From contig CALPVV020000017.1 in NCBI GenBank assembly GCA_943327105.2, positions 1 through 34,400 of the forward strand: a DNA stretch of 34,400 bases, in the 5' to 3' direction. Position numbers and translations under genes: made by a program. The notes beneath the pieces were generated by a model that worked only from the letters and a program-made list of their open reading frames with translations, did no database searches and had not been told where the DNA came from. The DNA comes from Nitrosovibrio sp. Nv4 (lineage in GTDB: Bacteria; Bdellovibrionota; UBA1018; CAIMNF01). Below, piece after piece: positions 34,026 through 34,400 of this stretch (its first letter is position 1; each line of letters begins with the position of its first letter).

Positions 34026-34400
34026 ATGCAATACTATCTTTATCAACCAGGACAAATCGACGGACCAATCGACTCCAACCGATTGGAAGAACTGAAAAAA
34101 TCCGGGAAATTGCGCCAATACCATTGGATGATCGACAGCGAATCACAAATCTGGAAATCAATCAGCGATGCCCCTACTGAAAATCCATTCGAAACAGCTC
34201 AGCGAACCATCCGCGGACGACTGATTTCAGGTGCTTTTATTCTTGCTAATGAAGCCTATAGCGGTCGAATTACGAATTTAAGCTCATTTGGAATTGAGTT
34301 GATGATTCCTCAATTTCGTAAATTTTTACGTGGAATCAATCAATCCAAAGCACTCATGCTCAATATCTGCGATGAGACAAATCAGGTATTTGTTAATGTG
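34026..34400 (+). CDS. GYF_2-PilZ domain protein (5' part, cut by window end)
   Basis: The ATG at 34026 has AAGGAG upstream and the frame is open to the end of the window (125 codons). It is absent from the ORF track because it has no stop. Residues 3-46 match a GYF_2 (DUF4339) domain: YYLYQPGQIDGPIDSNRLEELKK broken by G, then W at 34 and IWKSI. From about residue 58 a PilZ domain begins: RTIRGR (Arg60, Arg65) and NLSSFG (84-89) match the two c-di-GMP-binding motifs. It is probably cytoplasmic and could switch the motor in response to c-di-GMP. GYF domains also occur in Myxococcus GltJ. Confidence 0.85.
   Translation, partial: MQYYLYQPGQIDGPIDSNRLEELKKSGKLRQYHWMIDSESQIWKSISDAPTENPFETAQRTIRGRLISGAFILANEAYSGRITNLSSFGIELMIPQFRKFLRGINQSKALMLNICDETNQVFVNV

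Noticed and set aside
1-34400. tRNA, rRNA and CRISPR elements
   Set aside because: No cloverleaf, rRNA segment or regularly spaced repeat array was seen in any intergenic region, though a covariance-model search was not possible.

Overview
The window looks like a chromosome segment from a Gram-negative predatory or gliding relative of Bdellovibrio (Bdellovibrionota/Oligoflexia type). Four things suggest this. (1) A pgi gene sits directly before an FHA-GGDEF diguanylate cyclase, the arrangement I remember for Bdellovibrio pgi and dgcB. (2) There is an operon with one ExbB/TolQ protein, two ExbD/TolR proteins, a protein with an AgmX/PglI-type C-terminal domain and TPR proteins, resembling the Agl/Glt gliding motor of Myxococcus and its Bdellovibrio relatives. 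(3) Several lipoproteins carry lipoboxes, and one protein has an outer-membrane-barrel C-terminus. (4) There is a WaaE-like glycosyltransferase. The assignment is inferred from gene content; no rRNA or other taxonomic marker is present.

Layout. 1-10.2 kb is a housekeeping block on the + strand: fabD-fabG-acpP, then fabF-rpiB-glyA-acyl-CoA dehydrogenase-pgi. Three diverged copies of a small exported YfiM/DUF2279-like protein (-,+,-) lie between acpP and fabF and separate the fatty-acid genes. 10.4-14.0 kb holds the FHA-GGDEF cyclase, a histidine-bearing membrane protein on the - strand, and mutL. 14.0-15.2 kb is a gene-poor stretch with one small exported cysteine protein and short ORF remnants. 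15.2-24.5 kb holds miaA, ilvE, an RluA-family pseudouridine synthase, a barrel-like protein overlapping an EF-hand lipoprotein gene, mnmC, and a family 2 glycosyltransferase. 24.6 kb to the end is one tightly packed + strand operon, visibly richer in A+T than the rest.

How the genes may work together. The last operon encodes a proton-channel motor (ExbB plus two ExbD), an inner-membrane/periplasm coupler, TPR proteins, a von Willebrand A lipoprotein and, at the cut end, a GYF_2-PilZ protein. PilZ is a c-di-GMP receptor fold and the FHA-GGDEF protein should make c-di-GMP, so one window carries both a maker and a probable reader of the signal; a direct link is inference. A candidate promoter followed by a 25-bp near-perfect palindrome lies just before the operon. 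This is the best candidate for a little-described system: a c-di-GMP-responsive envelope-spanning motor with its own vWA lipoprotein and an unrecognised cysteine-containing membrane protein.

All family calls come from reading motifs in the translated ORFs; no database search was run.
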